DNA of 64,000 nucleotides, from positions 1 to 64,000 of the IMG/VR virus record IMGVR_UViG_3300005095_000072; one strand, given 5' to 3'. Source of the DNA: a virus. A program made the translations under genes and the position numbers. Below, piece after piece: positions 1 through 8,944 of the stretch (position 1 is its first letter; every line of letters starts with the position of its first letter). The notes beneath the pieces are model-generated. The model searched no databases, had not been told where the DNA came from, and worked only from the letters and a program-made list of their open reading frames with translations.

Positions 1-534
1 GATATTTTAACTTTAAATAATACTATTACTGAAAAGATAAATGGATTAAATATTAGAAATAATAACGGGATTATCGAAGATTTAAATGGTAATATATTTA
101 CAGCTCCTTTAATAGATATACAAATAAGACCACAAGCTGAAGAAACAGCAGAAGCTAATCAATTTGAAACTTTAAATCTAGATTTATTAGATTATACCAT
201 AGGTAATATTGAACGTATTCAGCAAGATGATGGTGAAGATTATATTCTTATTGAAGAAGATGGTATTTATGATTTCTTTATTCGAATAAATTTATATCAC
301 GATTTATATAGAGCTATATATTTGACAAAAAATGATGAGGTTATAGCAGGTAGTTTTTCACAAATAACCGACGATACTTCAAATGAAAATACTTGGGCAT
401 CTCTTGTTTCATATGCTACAGTAATATGTAATCCTGGTGATAAATTAAAAGTTAAGTATAGAACTAAAAGTGATTATGGAAATTGGAATGTTGTTAAAGT
501 TAGAAGAATAGGAGTTTTAAATGTTAATGACTGA
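1..534 (+). CDS. Tail fibre protein, C-terminal part (partial)
   Basis: The reading frame is open from the first base of the window to a TGA at 532-534, so the start lies upstream; 177 residues are visible. The visible part is polar and rich in Asn, Asp and Ile, with alternating hydrophobic residues typical of beta structure. The last 100 residues (aromatic-rich, ending in a Lys/Arg-rich strand) look like a compact beta-sandwich head, as found at fibre tips. It overlaps the next gene by 14 bases and heads a row of fibre genes. Tail fibre identity is inferred from composition and neighbours; no catalytic motif is seen. Confidence 0.5.
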   Translation, partial: DILTLNNTITEKINGLNIRNNNGIIEDLNGNIFTAPLIDIQIRPQAEETAEANQFETLNLDLLDYTIGNIERIQQDDGEDYILIEEDGIYDFFIRINLYHDLYRAIYLTKNDEVIAGSFSQITDDTSNENTWASLVSYATVICNPGDKLKVKYRTKSDYGNWNVVKVRRIGVLNVND

Positions 535-1069
535 TAGAGAATTATTTTCAAAAACAATAAGATTTTTTTGTAAAAATACTGGATTCATTATTAAAGAAGG
601 TATATTAAAATACGAAAATATAAAATTAAAAAAGAAAAATATAAATTTACCTTCTAAAGAGGAATTTGAACAAAAATATATAGAATTTGAATTACAAAAT
701 AATTTAAATAATAAATATAATTCTTGTTCTTCTTATATTTATAAATATTACTCAAGTGTTAAACAACAATCTGACTTAGCAGATAAACTTCAATATGAGG
801 TTATATTAAAAGCTAAAGAAGATGAAAATGGTGAACTAATTTATCCTAACTTAGAAAAGAATATCTTAGATAGGATAGTTAGATTTAATAACGGTGAAAG
901 TTTAGAAGATATTATATCTGATATAACGGATGAAGATAAAATAGCTTTTGAACAATTAATTAAAGTAGGTATTAGAGTTAGTTGGGTTCAATCTTGTAAA
1001 CAAGAACTTAAATTAGCTATACAGGAAAATAGAGAACCTAATTATCCTAATTATCCAGAAGGAGTATAA
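521..1069 (+). CDS. Tail-fibre region hypothetical protein
   Basis: A 182-residue protein that I do not recognise. The ATG at 521 has an AGGAG six bases upstream; a second ATG lies two codons in. The middle is Asn/Lys/Tyr-rich and the C-terminal half is acidic and probably helical, ending in a Pro/Asn-rich tail. It overlaps the previous fibre gene by 14 bases and abuts the beta-helical spike gene that follows with no gap, so it is probably translated with them and may be a connector or small fibre subunit. That role is inference from position only. Confidence 0.45.
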   Translation: MLMTDRELFSKTIRFFCKNTGFIIKEGILKYENIKLKKKNINLPSKEEFEQKYIEFELQNNLNNKYNSCSSYIYKYYSSVKQQSDLADKLQYEVILKAKEDENGELIYPNLEKNILDRIVRFNNGESLEDIISDITDEDKIAFEQLIKVGIRVSWVQSCKQELKLAIQENREPNYPNYPEGV

Positions 1070-2332
1070 ATGGCTAGTGTTATAAAAAGTAAACAAGGTA
1101 ATATGATTATAGATAGTACAGGTGTTGATTCTATATTAGAATTTAAAGAAAATGGAATCCCTAAGTTTACATCTCAAGATTTATTAAATAATCTTAATGA
1201 TGTAAACATTTTAAAAGAAAAACCATTAAAGTTTGATAAAACAGTAACAGTAGGTAATAGTGGAGATTACGGAAGTATAAATGAGGCATTAGAAGCCTTA
1301 AGCGAGTATTTTCCACTGTATAAAGCAGGTGGAGTAAATGTAGAAATAAAGTTATTAGCTGGGTTCGTTATGAGAGAACAAGTTATAGTTAATGGTATAG
1401 ATTTAGGATTTATTACTATAACTGGGGAGGATGATGAGACTGTAATAAGTAGAGAAAGTTTAACATTTAAAGTTTCTGATTTAATAGATGAAGATCCTGA
1501 TGAAAGATATCCAGCATTTAGTGCTATAAGAGGAGCTACTTTACCTAAAATAGGTCAATTATTTAATATGGATACGACTGGAGAAGATGGCAAAGAATAT
1601 AATGGTTTATTTGCTATTAATAATTCAAATATTTTAGTTTTACCTTATTGCGGTGTTAAAAATGCTAGTGCATACGGTGCTTTAATTTATATAGGCTCAA
1701 AAATGGTCGCTCATTATGGAATATTTACAGGATGTGGTAAGTATGGAATTAGAGTAATAAGAAGTTCAATCCTTGAAGCTAGATATGTGGATGTTAGTAA
1801 TTCTTATATAGGAATACGAGTTGATTATGCTTCTACTGCTCAAATAGATAGTTCTATTGGTAATGATTGTGATTATGCTGGTTTATATATTAAAAACGCA
1901 AGTATAGTATCAGCATATTCATCAAGTTATAAAAATTCTGGAGTTTTAGGCGTATATTTTATAAGTTCACACGGTGATATAAGTTTATCTGATATTACAG
2001 ATTCTGGAACATATGGTTTAAGTTCAACTTATGGATCTATTGTAAATGCAACATCTGTTAATGTTTCTGGGGCAGGTTCGTACGGTGCCCGGGCTTACAA
2101 AAATTCAATATTAAACATTAGTAGCGGCGTTAGTAGAAATTGTGGTAGTTTAAGTATTGTTGCTGAAAGAGGATGTTATATAAATGCTAATGAAACAGAT
2201 TGCCAATCTAATGGTGATAATGAGTATTATGTTGGAGATACTGGTATTATAGATATATCTGGTTATACTGGTGATGCTAGAACTAATGTATCTACAAACA
2301 GTTGGAGTGCTTCTGGTGCTATTAATAATTAA
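1070..2332 (+). CDS. Tail spike with parallel beta-helix
   Basis: 420 residues. The N-terminal about 60 residues resemble the start of the fibre at 2811: both open with a short Ser/Lys/Gln/Gly/Asn stretch followed by two isoleucines and an Asp or Asn. This suggests a shared virion-attachment domain. From about residue 60 the protein has short repeated turns (Gly, Ser, Asn, Tyr alternating with Ile/Val), with a motif near 60-75 like the first coils of pectate-lyase-type right-handed beta-helices. Such proteins bind or cleave surface polysaccharide. No catalytic acid pair can be assigned by eye. Start follows the preceding stop directly with a GGAG-type ribosome site. Confidence 0.65.
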   Translation: MASVIKSKQGNMIIDSTGVDSILEFKENGIPKFTSQDLLNNLNDVNILKEKPLKFDKTVTVGNSGDYGSINEALEALSEYFPLYKAGGVNVEIKLLAGFVMREQVIVNGIDLGFITITGEDDETVISRESLTFKVSDLIDEDPDERYPAFSAIRGATLPKIGQLFNMDTTGEDGKEYNGLFAINNSNILVLPYCGVKNASAYGALIYIGSKMVAHYGIFTGCGKYGIRVIRSSILEARYVDVSNSYIGIRVDYASTAQIDSSIGNDCDYAGLYIKNASIVSAYSSSYKNSGVLGVYFISSHGDISLSDITDSGTYGLSSTYGSIVNATSVNVSGAGSYGARAYKNSILNISSGVSRNCGSLSIVAERGCYINANETDCQSNGDNEYYVGDTGIIDISGYTGDARTNVSTNSWSASGAINN

Positions 2333-2347
2333 ACAAGAGGAGAGTAA

Positions 2348-2800
2348 ATGTACGCATATACAATAACTCATACTGGTAAAGTATGGTTAATAGATGATAG
2401 TCAAGAAGGTGTAGTTATACCACCTTGGTGTTATAATAAAGAAGGTTATCATGTAGTAGAAGAACTACCACAAGATATCAAAGACTTATTAGAACAAGAA
2501 GAAAGAGCTAAAGAGATTGAAAAGTTAAAAGATGAATTTAACGAAGGTATTATTAAATACTTAAATTCAACTTGTTTAGAATATGGTTTTACAGGTGATA
2601 GTCAAACTCAACCTTTTAGAGCTGTTGCAAACTATGTTGGTTTTGATAACGAATATAGAGAGATAGCAGAAAAGTTAGGGGCGTGGATAGCGTCTGTATT
2701 TAAAGTTGCTGAGGCTATTGAAGCTGATGTATTAGCAGGTAATAGAGAGATGCCAACACTCGATGAAGTATTAGCAGAATTACCTGTATTCCAAGAATAG
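2348..2800 (+). CDS. Tail fibre assembly-like protein
   Basis: 150 residues. The N-terminal 40 residues are a small beta-rich segment. The middle (about 50-75) is a charged helix. The C-terminal part contains the pattern G-F-x-G-D-S-Q-T-Q-P-F, then a conserved-looking helical stretch ending E-M-P-T-x-D-E-V-L. That C-terminal pattern resembles small proteins encoded beside fibre genes and thought to help attach or fold them. It lies between two fibre/spike genes with an AGAGGAGAG ribosome site. The role is an inference from context and general resemblance. Confidence 0.45.
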   Translation: MYAYTITHTGKVWLIDDSQEGVVIPPWCYNKEGYHVVEELPQDIKDLLEQEERAKEIEKLKDEFNEGIIKYLNSTCLEYGFTGDSQTQPFRAVANYVGFDNEYREIAEKLGAWIASVFKVAEAIEADVLAGNREMPTLDEVLAELPVFQE

Positions 2801-2810
2801 GGGTATAAAT

Positions 2811-5327
2811 ATGGGATTAGAACTTAAAAGTCAAAACGGTTCTTTAATAATAAATCCTGAAGATGGTAATGATATACAAGAAATTATATTACCACGTTCA
2901 GGTGTATATGGAAAAGATCAAGTTTATAATAAAGAAGAGATTAATAAATTTCCTAGAGTATCTACTATCGTTAATAATGCTTTATTAAACCCTGAATCTA
3001 TCAATATTTCAAATACAGAAATTAAAAAAGCTCATGCAGTAGTCACTTATACAGGTAATGGTGATACACAAGCTATTAATACTGGTATAAGTTCAGTAGA
3101 TTTTACACAATCTAATAATGGTAGCGGTAATAATGGTAGCGGATATTATCACGATAGAAATGCTGGTGATTGTATAGTAAAAAATGACGCAGGTAGTATT
3201 ATAGAAGAAGGTGAATGTAAAGTAAATTTAAGTAAAGTACATATAAAATGTAGAAGTGATGCTTTTGACAATATAGTTTTTGATGGATTACGAGGAGTTA
3301 GTAAATATATATTTACTAATAAATCAGATAGTGAAGGTTCAGGAACAACAAATGTCTTACAAGAGTTTAATGGTTCTGGTGTTGTTTTGGGTAATGGCGA
3401 TGATCAAAACAAAGATGGTAGTACATATATGTTATATCAAACATTATACACTCATATTAGATGGGGTAAAACTAACCATAATAGAAGATTTATAGAAGCT
3501 TATAACCCTATAACAAAAGAAGGTATGATAATCTATGGTGGTAGCGGTATCCAAAATCATGAAATACCACATAGTATGCAAACTGAAATAGATTTTGCTA
3601 TCGTTAAATCTTTAACACAAAGTAGACAATGGAACGGTGGTATAACAGGGAGTAGTAGATTAACAAAAACATATTGGAATGCTGGAAGTGAGTATAATAA
3701 CATTGCTTGTGTTTTAAACACCGAGAATCCAATTTTATCCACTTACAGTATGGACACACAGACAAACGGTGATGGTGATGTTTATATAGTTTACTATAAT
3801 TGCAATTCAGAAACTTTTATATCAGGAACGTATGTAGGTGATGGTAGCCATACGAGTATAATAAAAACTAAAAATTTATTAGGTGAAAATGTAAAACTAA
3901 GAAATCTTATAATTAAAAATATAAATAATATTGGATCTTGGAATCTCTTTGATACTTCTCGAGGTGATAATTTAAGATTGCAATTAAACGACTCCGTAGG
4001 TGAAGATACAATTGAATGTAAAATAAATAATGGATATTTTATTCCTAAACATTCAGGGTTAAATACACCAGGAACACAATATTTTTATTATGGTTATATA
4101 GATACTAATGCTAGTGAAATACCTGATGATACTTACTATAATCAACCTACAGATAACACTAACTTATTAATAAATCAAGGTAATTTTAGTTATACTAATG
4201 GTTTAGATATAAATGGTTATAAAAAAGAAAATGAAATATATACCGGAACTGTTTTAACTAATAATGATCTAGAAGGATTAAAATGGGTAGGTAAATATAA
4301 AAATAGTAATAGTTATAGATTTGAAGATAGAAGACCTAATGTAGGTATATATGAAAAAGAAGATGCTGATGATAATAGATTAGTGTTTCTACCTGAAACT
4401 GGTAAATTTTATGAAACATCGGGTGGTGATTTAATTACTAATGGAAAATTTGACAAAAATTTAGACGGCTGGTTTGCTGGGGAGGGAAGTGAAATATCAT
4501 TAGTAGATAATGGTATAAAAGTAAAAGTCACAGATACAACTTCCATTGCGTGGTCTGAAGGTAAAACATTAGTAAGACTTAAAAAAGGTGAAAAATATAA
4601 ATTAAAATTCACTAAAACTGAAGACGGTGGGTCAACATACGGTGGTTATATAGCTATAAATAACGAAATTGATTTTATAACAGAATATTTAGGTCCAGGG
4701 AATCTAGGAACGTTTGAGTATACCTTTACAGCTCAAACAACAGGAGAAGTTGAACTTGTTATTCGTGTACGTGAAGCCGGAGGAGATATAGGAGATTATA
4801 TAGTAATTGATGACATATCTCTATTTAAAGCTGAACCTGATATATCAGATACACCAATAGACCCTATTTCCTTTTTACCTTATCCAGTATATTTTGAAAA
4901 CGGTATACCGCAAAAAATAGAAACAAATGATATGTTACCTATAAATATATTAAAAAATCTAGAAGTTGTAGAAGATATCAAAGCTAGAAATATATATGCT
5001 GATAATTTATTTGGACAAGGATATGAATGGGTTGATGAAACTGATAAAAAAAGAATGGATGTTAATTATTTTAACGATTCTGATTATCCTATTTTTGTAT
5101 CTGTATATTTAAGAGATGATGGTGATAGTGATATTAGTTATTTTCATTCTTTATTAAAAGTAGATAACTTACTTGTAGACAGGCATGGATCAAATTCTAT
5201 TGGATCTAGTGTAGGATTTACTGTCAGTGGACTTGTACCCCCGAAATCTTATTATAGAGTGTATACAATTAGTAATGGTGCAACTAAAATAGAATTTTGG
5301 AAAGAATATAGAAAGGTTAAGAAATGA
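2811..5327 (+). CDS. Tail fibre/spike with carbohydrate-binding-like domain
   Basis: 838 residues, the largest virion protein here. The N-terminus shares the attachment-like start of the spike at 1070. Residues about 60-520 are Gly/Asn/Thr/Tyr-rich beta structure. Residues about 538-680 begin with N-G-x-F-D-x-N-L-D-G-W and continue as a jelly roll, the signature of family 4/9 carbohydrate-binding modules. The C-terminal 120 residues form a separate beta domain (possible receptor head). It overlaps the next gene by four bases. Likely a host-surface-binding fibre; whether it has enzymatic activity cannot be told. Confidence 0.65.
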   Translation: MGLELKSQNGSLIINPEDGNDIQEIILPRSGVYGKDQVYNKEEINKFPRVSTIVNNALLNPESINISNTEIKKAHAVVTYTGNGDTQAINTGISSVDFTQSNNGSGNNGSGYYHDRNAGDCIVKNDAGSIIEEGECKVNLSKVHIKCRSDAFDNIVFDGLRGVSKYIFTNKSDSEGSGTTNVLQEFNGSGVVLGNGDDQNKDGSTYMLYQTLYTHIRWGKTNHNRRFIEAYNPITKEGMIIYGGSGIQNHEIPHSMQTEIDFAIVKSLTQSRQWNGGITGSSRLTKTYWNAGSEYNNIACVLNTENPILSTYSMDTQTNGDGDVYIVYYNCNSETFISGTYVGDGSHTSIIKTKNLLGENVKLRNLIIKNINNIGSWNLFDTSRGDNLRLQLNDSVGEDTIECKINNGYFIPKHSGLNTPGTQYFYYGYIDTNASEIPDDTYYNQPTDNTNLLINQGNFSYTNGLDINGYKKENEIYTGTVLTNNDLEGLKWVGKYKNSNSYRFEDRRPNVGIYEKEDADDNRLVFLPETGKFYETSGGDLITNGKFDKNLDGWFAGEGSEISLVDNGIKVKVTDTTSIAWSEGKTLVRLKKGEKYKLKFTKTEDGGSTYGGYIAINNEIDFITEYLGPGNLGTFEYTFTAQTTGEVELVIRVREAGGDIGDYIVIDDISLFKAEPDISDTPIDPISFLPYPVYFENGIPQKIETNDMLPINILKNLEVVEDIKARNIYADNLFGQGYEWVDETDKKRMDVNYFNDSDYPIFVSVYLRDDGDSDISYFHSLLKVDNLLVDRHGSNSIGSSVGFTVSGLVPPKSYYRVYTISNGATKIEFWKEYRKVKK

Positions 5328-5983
5328 TTAAATACTATATAGATGAAAATAATAACTTATACGCCAATCCTTTAAATACAGAAGGATTGACTGAATATGA
5401 GTTCCCAATATGGAATGGTAAACCTTTACCACAACATAAGAATTTAGATCAAGTTCAAAAAGATGAAAATAGCAACTATTATGATCTATATAACGAAGAT
5501 GGGACACCTAAATTAGATGAAATTATAGTTAATTTAAAGAAAAAACTTAATAAACAAATTCTTTCTATTTCTAAAGATAAACTTTCTAAAGCTGAAAAAA
5601 TAGTATCTGAAAATCCTAGTTACACAGAGGATTATTTTGGTAAAGTTTATCAGCGTAAATATGAAAGAGCTGTAGATTGTATTACCAATGACGCTAATTG
5701 TGATAAACTTCAAAATCAAGCGGATTCTTTTAACTTAGATGTTAAAGATTACGCTCAATTAGTTATCAACATGCACGATTTATGGTATGATAAATTAGAT
5801 TCTTTTATAGACTTAATCGAATACACTCGTGTTAAGCTTAGAGATATTGTAAACACTTCTACAGATTTAGATTTACTATCTAGGATTAAAAACTCACTAT
5901 CAACTTTAAAAGATGAATTCGACGATTCAACAACTAGAGAGGATATCGATGTTTTCATAGATAATTTAGTAAGCAGTGAGTAG
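5324..5983 (+). CDS. Fibre-associated protein (assembly chaperone candidate)
   Basis: 219 residues. The first 50 residues are Tyr/Asn/Pro-rich, like the start of fibre-attached or fibre-assembly proteins. From about 65 onward it is predicted helical with many Lys/Asp/Leu repeats and probable coiled coil. Its ATG overlaps the fibre stop codon (ATGA), so translation is probably coupled. Position directly after the main fibre suggests a chaperone or capping protein, but I recognise no family. Confidence 0.4.
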   Translation: MIKYYIDENNNLYANPLNTEGLTEYEFPIWNGKPLPQHKNLDQVQKDENSNYYDLYNEDGTPKLDEIIVNLKKKLNKQILSISKDKLSKAEKIVSENPSYTEDYFGKVYQRKYERAVDCITNDANCDKLQNQADSFNLDVKDYAQLVINMHDLWYDKLDSFIDLIEYTRVKLRDIVNTSTDLDLLSRIKNSLSTLKDEFDDSTTREDIDVFIDNLVSSE

Positions 5984-5993
5984 AGGAGGGGTA

Positions 5994-6464
5994 GTGAAAA
6001 AAAGAACATTATCTATAGCTTTTTATAAAGGAGATGGGAGTATTATAGATAAGGTTATAAGAAAATGGACTAAGTCTAGTTATTCTCATGTAGAAATTCT
6101 AATTAACACAAATAATTTCTTTTCAAGCTCCTGGAGAGATAAAGGAGTTAGATATAAAGTCTTTATCCCTGCTCCTAAAAACTGGGATATATATGAATTG
6201 TCTGTTTTAACAGAAGAACAATATAATTCATTTATATCTTTTTTTATGCAGACTTGCAGATGTAAATATGATTTAACAAATATATTTTTAACTCAGTTTA
6301 TATCTTTAAATTTAGAGAATCCAAATAAGTATATATGTTCTGAGTGGTGTGGAACTGTTTTAGATTTATTAAAAATTGTTAAAGTAGACCTTCCTTATAA
6401 ATATAATCCTGAAAATCTTTTTCAACTACTAAGAAGTCAAGGTTTTATTAAAAATGAGTTATAA
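5994..6464 (+). CDS. Papain-like (YiiX/NlpC-P60-type) cysteine peptidase or amidase
   Basis: 156 residues from a GTG at 5994, chosen because AGGAGG lies six bases upstream; an in-frame GTG at 5976 lacks a site. His32 sits in S-Y-S-H-V-E-I and Cys115 in Y-I-C-S-E-W-C. This His-before-Cys order is that of the circularly permuted YiiX/YaeF branch of NlpC/P60 enzymes. Members hydrolyse peptide or amide bonds, often in cell-wall or lipid-linked substrates. It opens the lysis region, so a cell-wall role is plausible, but it could be a virion enzyme. Confidence 0.6.
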   Translation: MKKRTLSIAFYKGDGSIIDKVIRKWTKSSYSHVEILINTNNFFSSSWRDKGVRYKVFIPAPKNWDIYELSVLTEEQYNSFISFFMQTCRCKYDLTNIFLTQFISLNLENPNKYICSEWCGTVLDLLKIVKVDLPYKYNPENLFQLLRSQGFIKNEL

Positions 6465-6894
6465 TGATAGAATTATGGTGGAGACAAAAATAATGGAAGA
6501 AGCTAAACTAGAAGAGTTTATTGAGATGAAACAGATGTTAAAATCTCTTGCTAATGATATGCATGAGATAAAAGAAAGTCAGAAGCAACTTGTAGAAATA
6601 GCATTTGAACAGAGAGCTATTAGGGATGAATTTTCTCAACAAAGAGTAGATATTGAAGCTAAAATAAAAAGAGTTCATAGCAGAATTGATAAAATTACTG
6701 ATAAACTAGATGAACTTGAAAAGAGAGAAATAGAATTAGATAAGCGAGAGGTTGTTATAGATAGTTTAGTTTTAAAAGTAAAAGACTTAGAAAATATAAA
6801 GAGGGAAGTAGCAGTTTTTATGTTTAAGTTCTTTGGAACTATAATTTTAACAGGTTCATTAGTTGGTTTTATTATATTTAAGTTAGTTAAGTAA
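6454..6894 (+). CDS. XhlA-like coiled-coil membrane protein
   Basis: Up to 146 residues. A long heptad-rich helix (about 20-115) carries many Glu/Lys/Arg and is followed by one C-terminal transmembrane segment (about 122-142) ending F-K-L-V-K. This layout matches hemolysin XhlA-like holin partners. The ATG at 6454 overlaps the preceding gene by 11 bases; an in-frame ATG at 6493 has a better-placed GGTGGAG and could be the true start. Lying between a peptidase and a holin candidate, it is probably part of the lysis cassette. Confidence 0.45.
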   Translation: MSYNDRIMVETKIMEEAKLEEFIEMKQMLKSLANDMHEIKESQKQLVEIAFEQRAIRDEFSQQRVDIEAKIKRVHSRIDKITDKLDELEKREIELDKREVVIDSLVLKVKDLENIKREVAVFMFKFFGTIILTGSLVGFIIFKLVK

Positions 6895-6916
6895 AACAAA
6901 AATAAAGGAAGATAAA

Positions 6917-7234
6917 ATGAAAATTTTTAAAAAACAGTATTATATTCTAGGAGTTATATTAACTATAGTTATAGCTACAATTAATTATAATTATCTTAGT
7001 ACAAAAAGTGAAGTTAAAAAAGTAGAACAAGAAATATCGCAAATAGAAGAGTCTAATATGGAGTATGACTATGATAAAGAATTGTATTTCAAATGTAACA
7101 CAACTTTGATAGCTGATAGTGATAAAAGTATTAGCTATTGTGAGAATGTAGTGTGTAATGAACCCCTTTTATTAGGAGAGGATTTTTACTGTAAGAAAAA
7201 TCAAGAAGTAAATATAACAAAGGAAGAACAATGA
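6917..7234 (+). CDS. Membrane-anchored lysis-region hypothetical protein
   Basis: 105 residues with one N-terminal transmembrane helix (about 8-26) preceded by basic residues, then a short coiled coil and a C-terminal part with five cysteines (pairs near 60-80 and 92), so probably exported with disulphides. AAGGA site upstream; its stop overlaps the next gene's ATG by four bases. The family is not recognised. The setting among lysis genes suggests a periplasmic regulator or antiholin-like role, as inference only. Confidence 0.45.
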   Translation: MKIFKKQYYILGVILTIVIATINYNYLSTKSEVKKVEQEISQIEESNMEYDYDKELYFKCNTTLIADSDKSISYCENVVCNEPLLLGEDFYCKKNQEVNITKEEQ

Positions 7235-7542
7235 ATAAAGAAGTATCAATATTTGATTGGAGTAGGTATAAAAGAATAATCCTATCTTTGATTATAGTAA
7301 CTACAGTATATTTTGCATTGTATAGTGAAGCTGTTTTAAGTTATCTTGCACCACAAGTACAAGTGGGTTTAGTAGGTATCATAAAAGCTTATATGGGAGC
7401 ATTGTTTGGGTTTATAGTAGCTCTTAAAGTTGCACCTGCTAAAGTAAATTGGAGTAAACCTATATTTAGTATAGAGTCAGGAGCATTTGTAAGAGTTATA
7501 CTTGTTTTAACTTTTATGTATGTGTCTATATATTATGCTTAA
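7231..7542 (+). CDS. Holin candidate (three transmembrane segments)
   Basis: 103 residues with three hydrophobic stretches at about 12-30, 47-72 and 85-102, short charged ends and a basic loop: the shape of a class I holin. Holins oligomerise in the inner membrane and release the endolysin. It overlaps the upstream gene by four bases (GGAAGAACA-ATG site) and is followed, after 94 bases, by the lytic transglycosylase. A reading frame one base behind stays open past its stop (see 7543-7634). Assignment rests on topology and position. Confidence 0.55.
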   Translation: MNKEVSIFDWSRYKRIILSLIIVTTVYFALYSEAVLSYLAPQVQVGLVGIIKAYMGALFGFIVALKVAPAKVNWSKPIFSIESGAFVRVILVLTFMYVSIYYA

Positions 7543-7634
7543 GGAAGACAGACCCTAATGCAAAATATATAGGGGATAAGGATATAAATAGTGTTTTCTC
7601 TAAAGGAAACTATGATGAATATAATAGGAGATAA
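7543..7634 (+). other. Gap before endolysin with a startless open frame
   Basis: This gap between the holin candidate and the transglycosylase holds no gene with a start codon. In the frame one base behind the holin, 7503-7634 is open and its last 30 codons read like protein, rich in Asp, Asn, Lys and Tyr and ending N-R-R. It has no ATG, GTG or TTG start. Either it is the remnant of a lost gene or it is reached by frameshifting; no canonical slippery heptamer is visible. TATAAATA occurs at 7583-7590. Confidence 0.25.
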
Positions 7635-7636
7635 AA

Positions 7637-8257
7637 ATGACTAAAAAATGGTATTTGATTGTTGTAGTTCTATTGGTAGTTTTAGCAGATTTTAGTCATG
7701 CTTGGTCTTGCAAATGGACAGCTCCTTATTTTAGAAAATACACTAATCAGTATTTTGGTATAGATTACCCTTATCAATTATTTATAGCACAAGGAGCAAC
7801 TGAAAGTCATTGTAGAGCTAGAGTTATATCTAATGATGGAGTAGGTAGTCAAGGTATAGGACAGATAACTTGGAGATGGTGGAAACATAAGCTTAGAAAA
7901 CAAGATATACCTAATCTCAGAACTATTGATAACCAAACAAAAGCACAAGTTTATATAATGAAAGTTATGTATGATAGTATGAATAAAAAGCTACCTATCT
8001 GCTATAATAAAGGCTGGGTAGCTTTTCAAATGTATAATGGCGGTAATCTTGTTCTTAAAGAAGTTAAACGAGCTAAAGTGTGTAAGCATAATGTAGCTAA
8101 AATCTTTTGTAGAAGAAAGATAATCCATTTTAATAATGGAACTTCTAGGAGTGCTTGTAATATAAACTACAAGTATTCTGAGGAAATATATAGCAAAGCT
8201 AAAAGGTGGTATGGATACAACCCTGATTTATACAAAGGTAGGTGGAAATTTTGGTAA
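7637..8257 (+). CDS. Secreted lytic transglycosylase (endolysin)
   Basis: 206 residues. Residues 1-22 form a signal peptide or signal-arrest helix (basic start, hydrophobic core, A-D-F-S-H-A region). The soluble part is an SLT/goose-lysozyme-like domain: Glu56 in A-T-E-S-H-C is the likely catalytic acid, G-I-G-Q-I-T follows at 73-78, and A-F-Q-M-Y-N-G-G near 130 matches the late substrate-binding motif. Six or more cysteines suggest periplasmic disulphides. It would cleave the glycan strand of peptidoglycan. Export signal plus neighbouring holin and spanins fit a lysis role. Confidence 0.8.
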   Translation: MTKKWYLIVVVLLVVLADFSHAWSCKWTAPYFRKYTNQYFGIDYPYQLFIAQGATESHCRARVISNDGVGSQGIGQITWRWWKHKLRKQDIPNLRTIDNQTKAQVYIMKVMYDSMNKKLPICYNKGWVAFQMYNGGNLVLKEVKRAKVCKHNVAKIFCRRKIIHFNNGTSRSACNINYKYSEEIYSKAKRWYGYNPDLYKGRWKFW

Positions 8258-8267
8258 GGAAAACAAG

Positions 8268-8621
8268 ATGAACTATTTAAAGTTGATTTGGTCTTTTGTT
8301 AGTGATGGAAGTATATTATCTTATTTAACTATTGGGCTATTAGCTTTAAATGGGTTATCAATATATACTGCTAAAAAGTATTATGACAAATATACTATTT
8401 TAAATAATAACTACACAGTAACCCTAAACCAACTAAAAGAAGATTGTCAAGCTGAAAAAGATAAAATTTTAAAAGATTTAACCAACTGTAATGTAGCTAT
8501 GGATAATTTATCTGATTATGTAAATCAACAAGAACTTATAAAAAATAAAACTAAAAAAAGAAAAAGTTATATAAGAAAAAACTCTGTAAATGGGTATATA
8601 GATTTTATGGATATTCCTTAA
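8268..8621 (+). CDS. i-spanin-like inner membrane protein
   Basis: 117 residues from ATG 8268 (AAGGAAAACAAG upstream; an earlier in-frame ATG inside the endolysin gene has no ribosome site). A single transmembrane helix lies at about 15-35, followed by a helical coiled-coil stretch of about 50 residues with two cysteines, then a basic tail. This is the layout of Rz-type inner-membrane spanins. It follows the endolysin and precedes a small lipoprotein, the usual order. Spanins fuse inner and outer membranes at the end of lysis. Confidence 0.55.
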   Translation: MNYLKLIWSFVSDGSILSYLTIGLLALNGLSIYTAKKYYDKYTILNNNYTVTLNQLKEDCQAEKDKILKDLTNCNVAMDNLSDYVNQQELIKNKTKKRKSYIRKNSVNGYIDFMDIP

Positions 8622-8632
8622 GAGGTAAAGAG

Positions 8633-8944
8633 ATGAAAATAGTATATTATATATTAGTTACAATGCTTGTATTAAGCTTGAATAGTTGTGAGGGTAAGTC
8701 GAAGGTTGTAGAGAGTGGAAAAGTTATTATACCTGATTTCTTATTACAAGAAGAGAAAGAACCTAAAAAACCTAAAGTCCATCAAAAGTTAAAAACAGAA
8801 GTGGCAAACTATATAGTAGATTATAAAGAAAGTCTTGAAAATGCAAACCTTAAACTAAAATTTATTAGGTTTTTATATTACCTACAAATAGGAAAGGTAG
8901 ATAAACTATCTGATTTTACAAAAAATAAAAAGGAAGAACAATGA
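8633..8944 (+). CDS. o-spanin-like outer-membrane lipoprotein
   Basis: 103 residues. The N-terminus is a lipoprotein signal peptide with lipobox L-N-S-C (Cys19), so the mature protein would be lipid-anchored. The mature part has a Glu/Lys/Pro-rich linker and then a helical segment, as in Rz1-type outer-membrane spanins, although it is longer than the classic ones. Directly downstream of the i-spanin candidate (11 bases) and overlapping the next gene by four bases. It implies a two-membrane (Gram-negative) host. Confidence 0.55.
   Translation: MKIVYYILVTMLVLSLNSCEGKSKVVESGKVIIPDFLLQEEKEPKKPKVHQKLKTEVANYIVDYKESLENANLKLKFIRFLYYLQIGKVDKLSDFTKNKKEEQ

Noticed and set aside
3280-3495. 71-codon + strand frame inside the large fibre gene
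   Set aside because: Out-of-frame shadow inside an 838-codon gene with clear beta-structured product.
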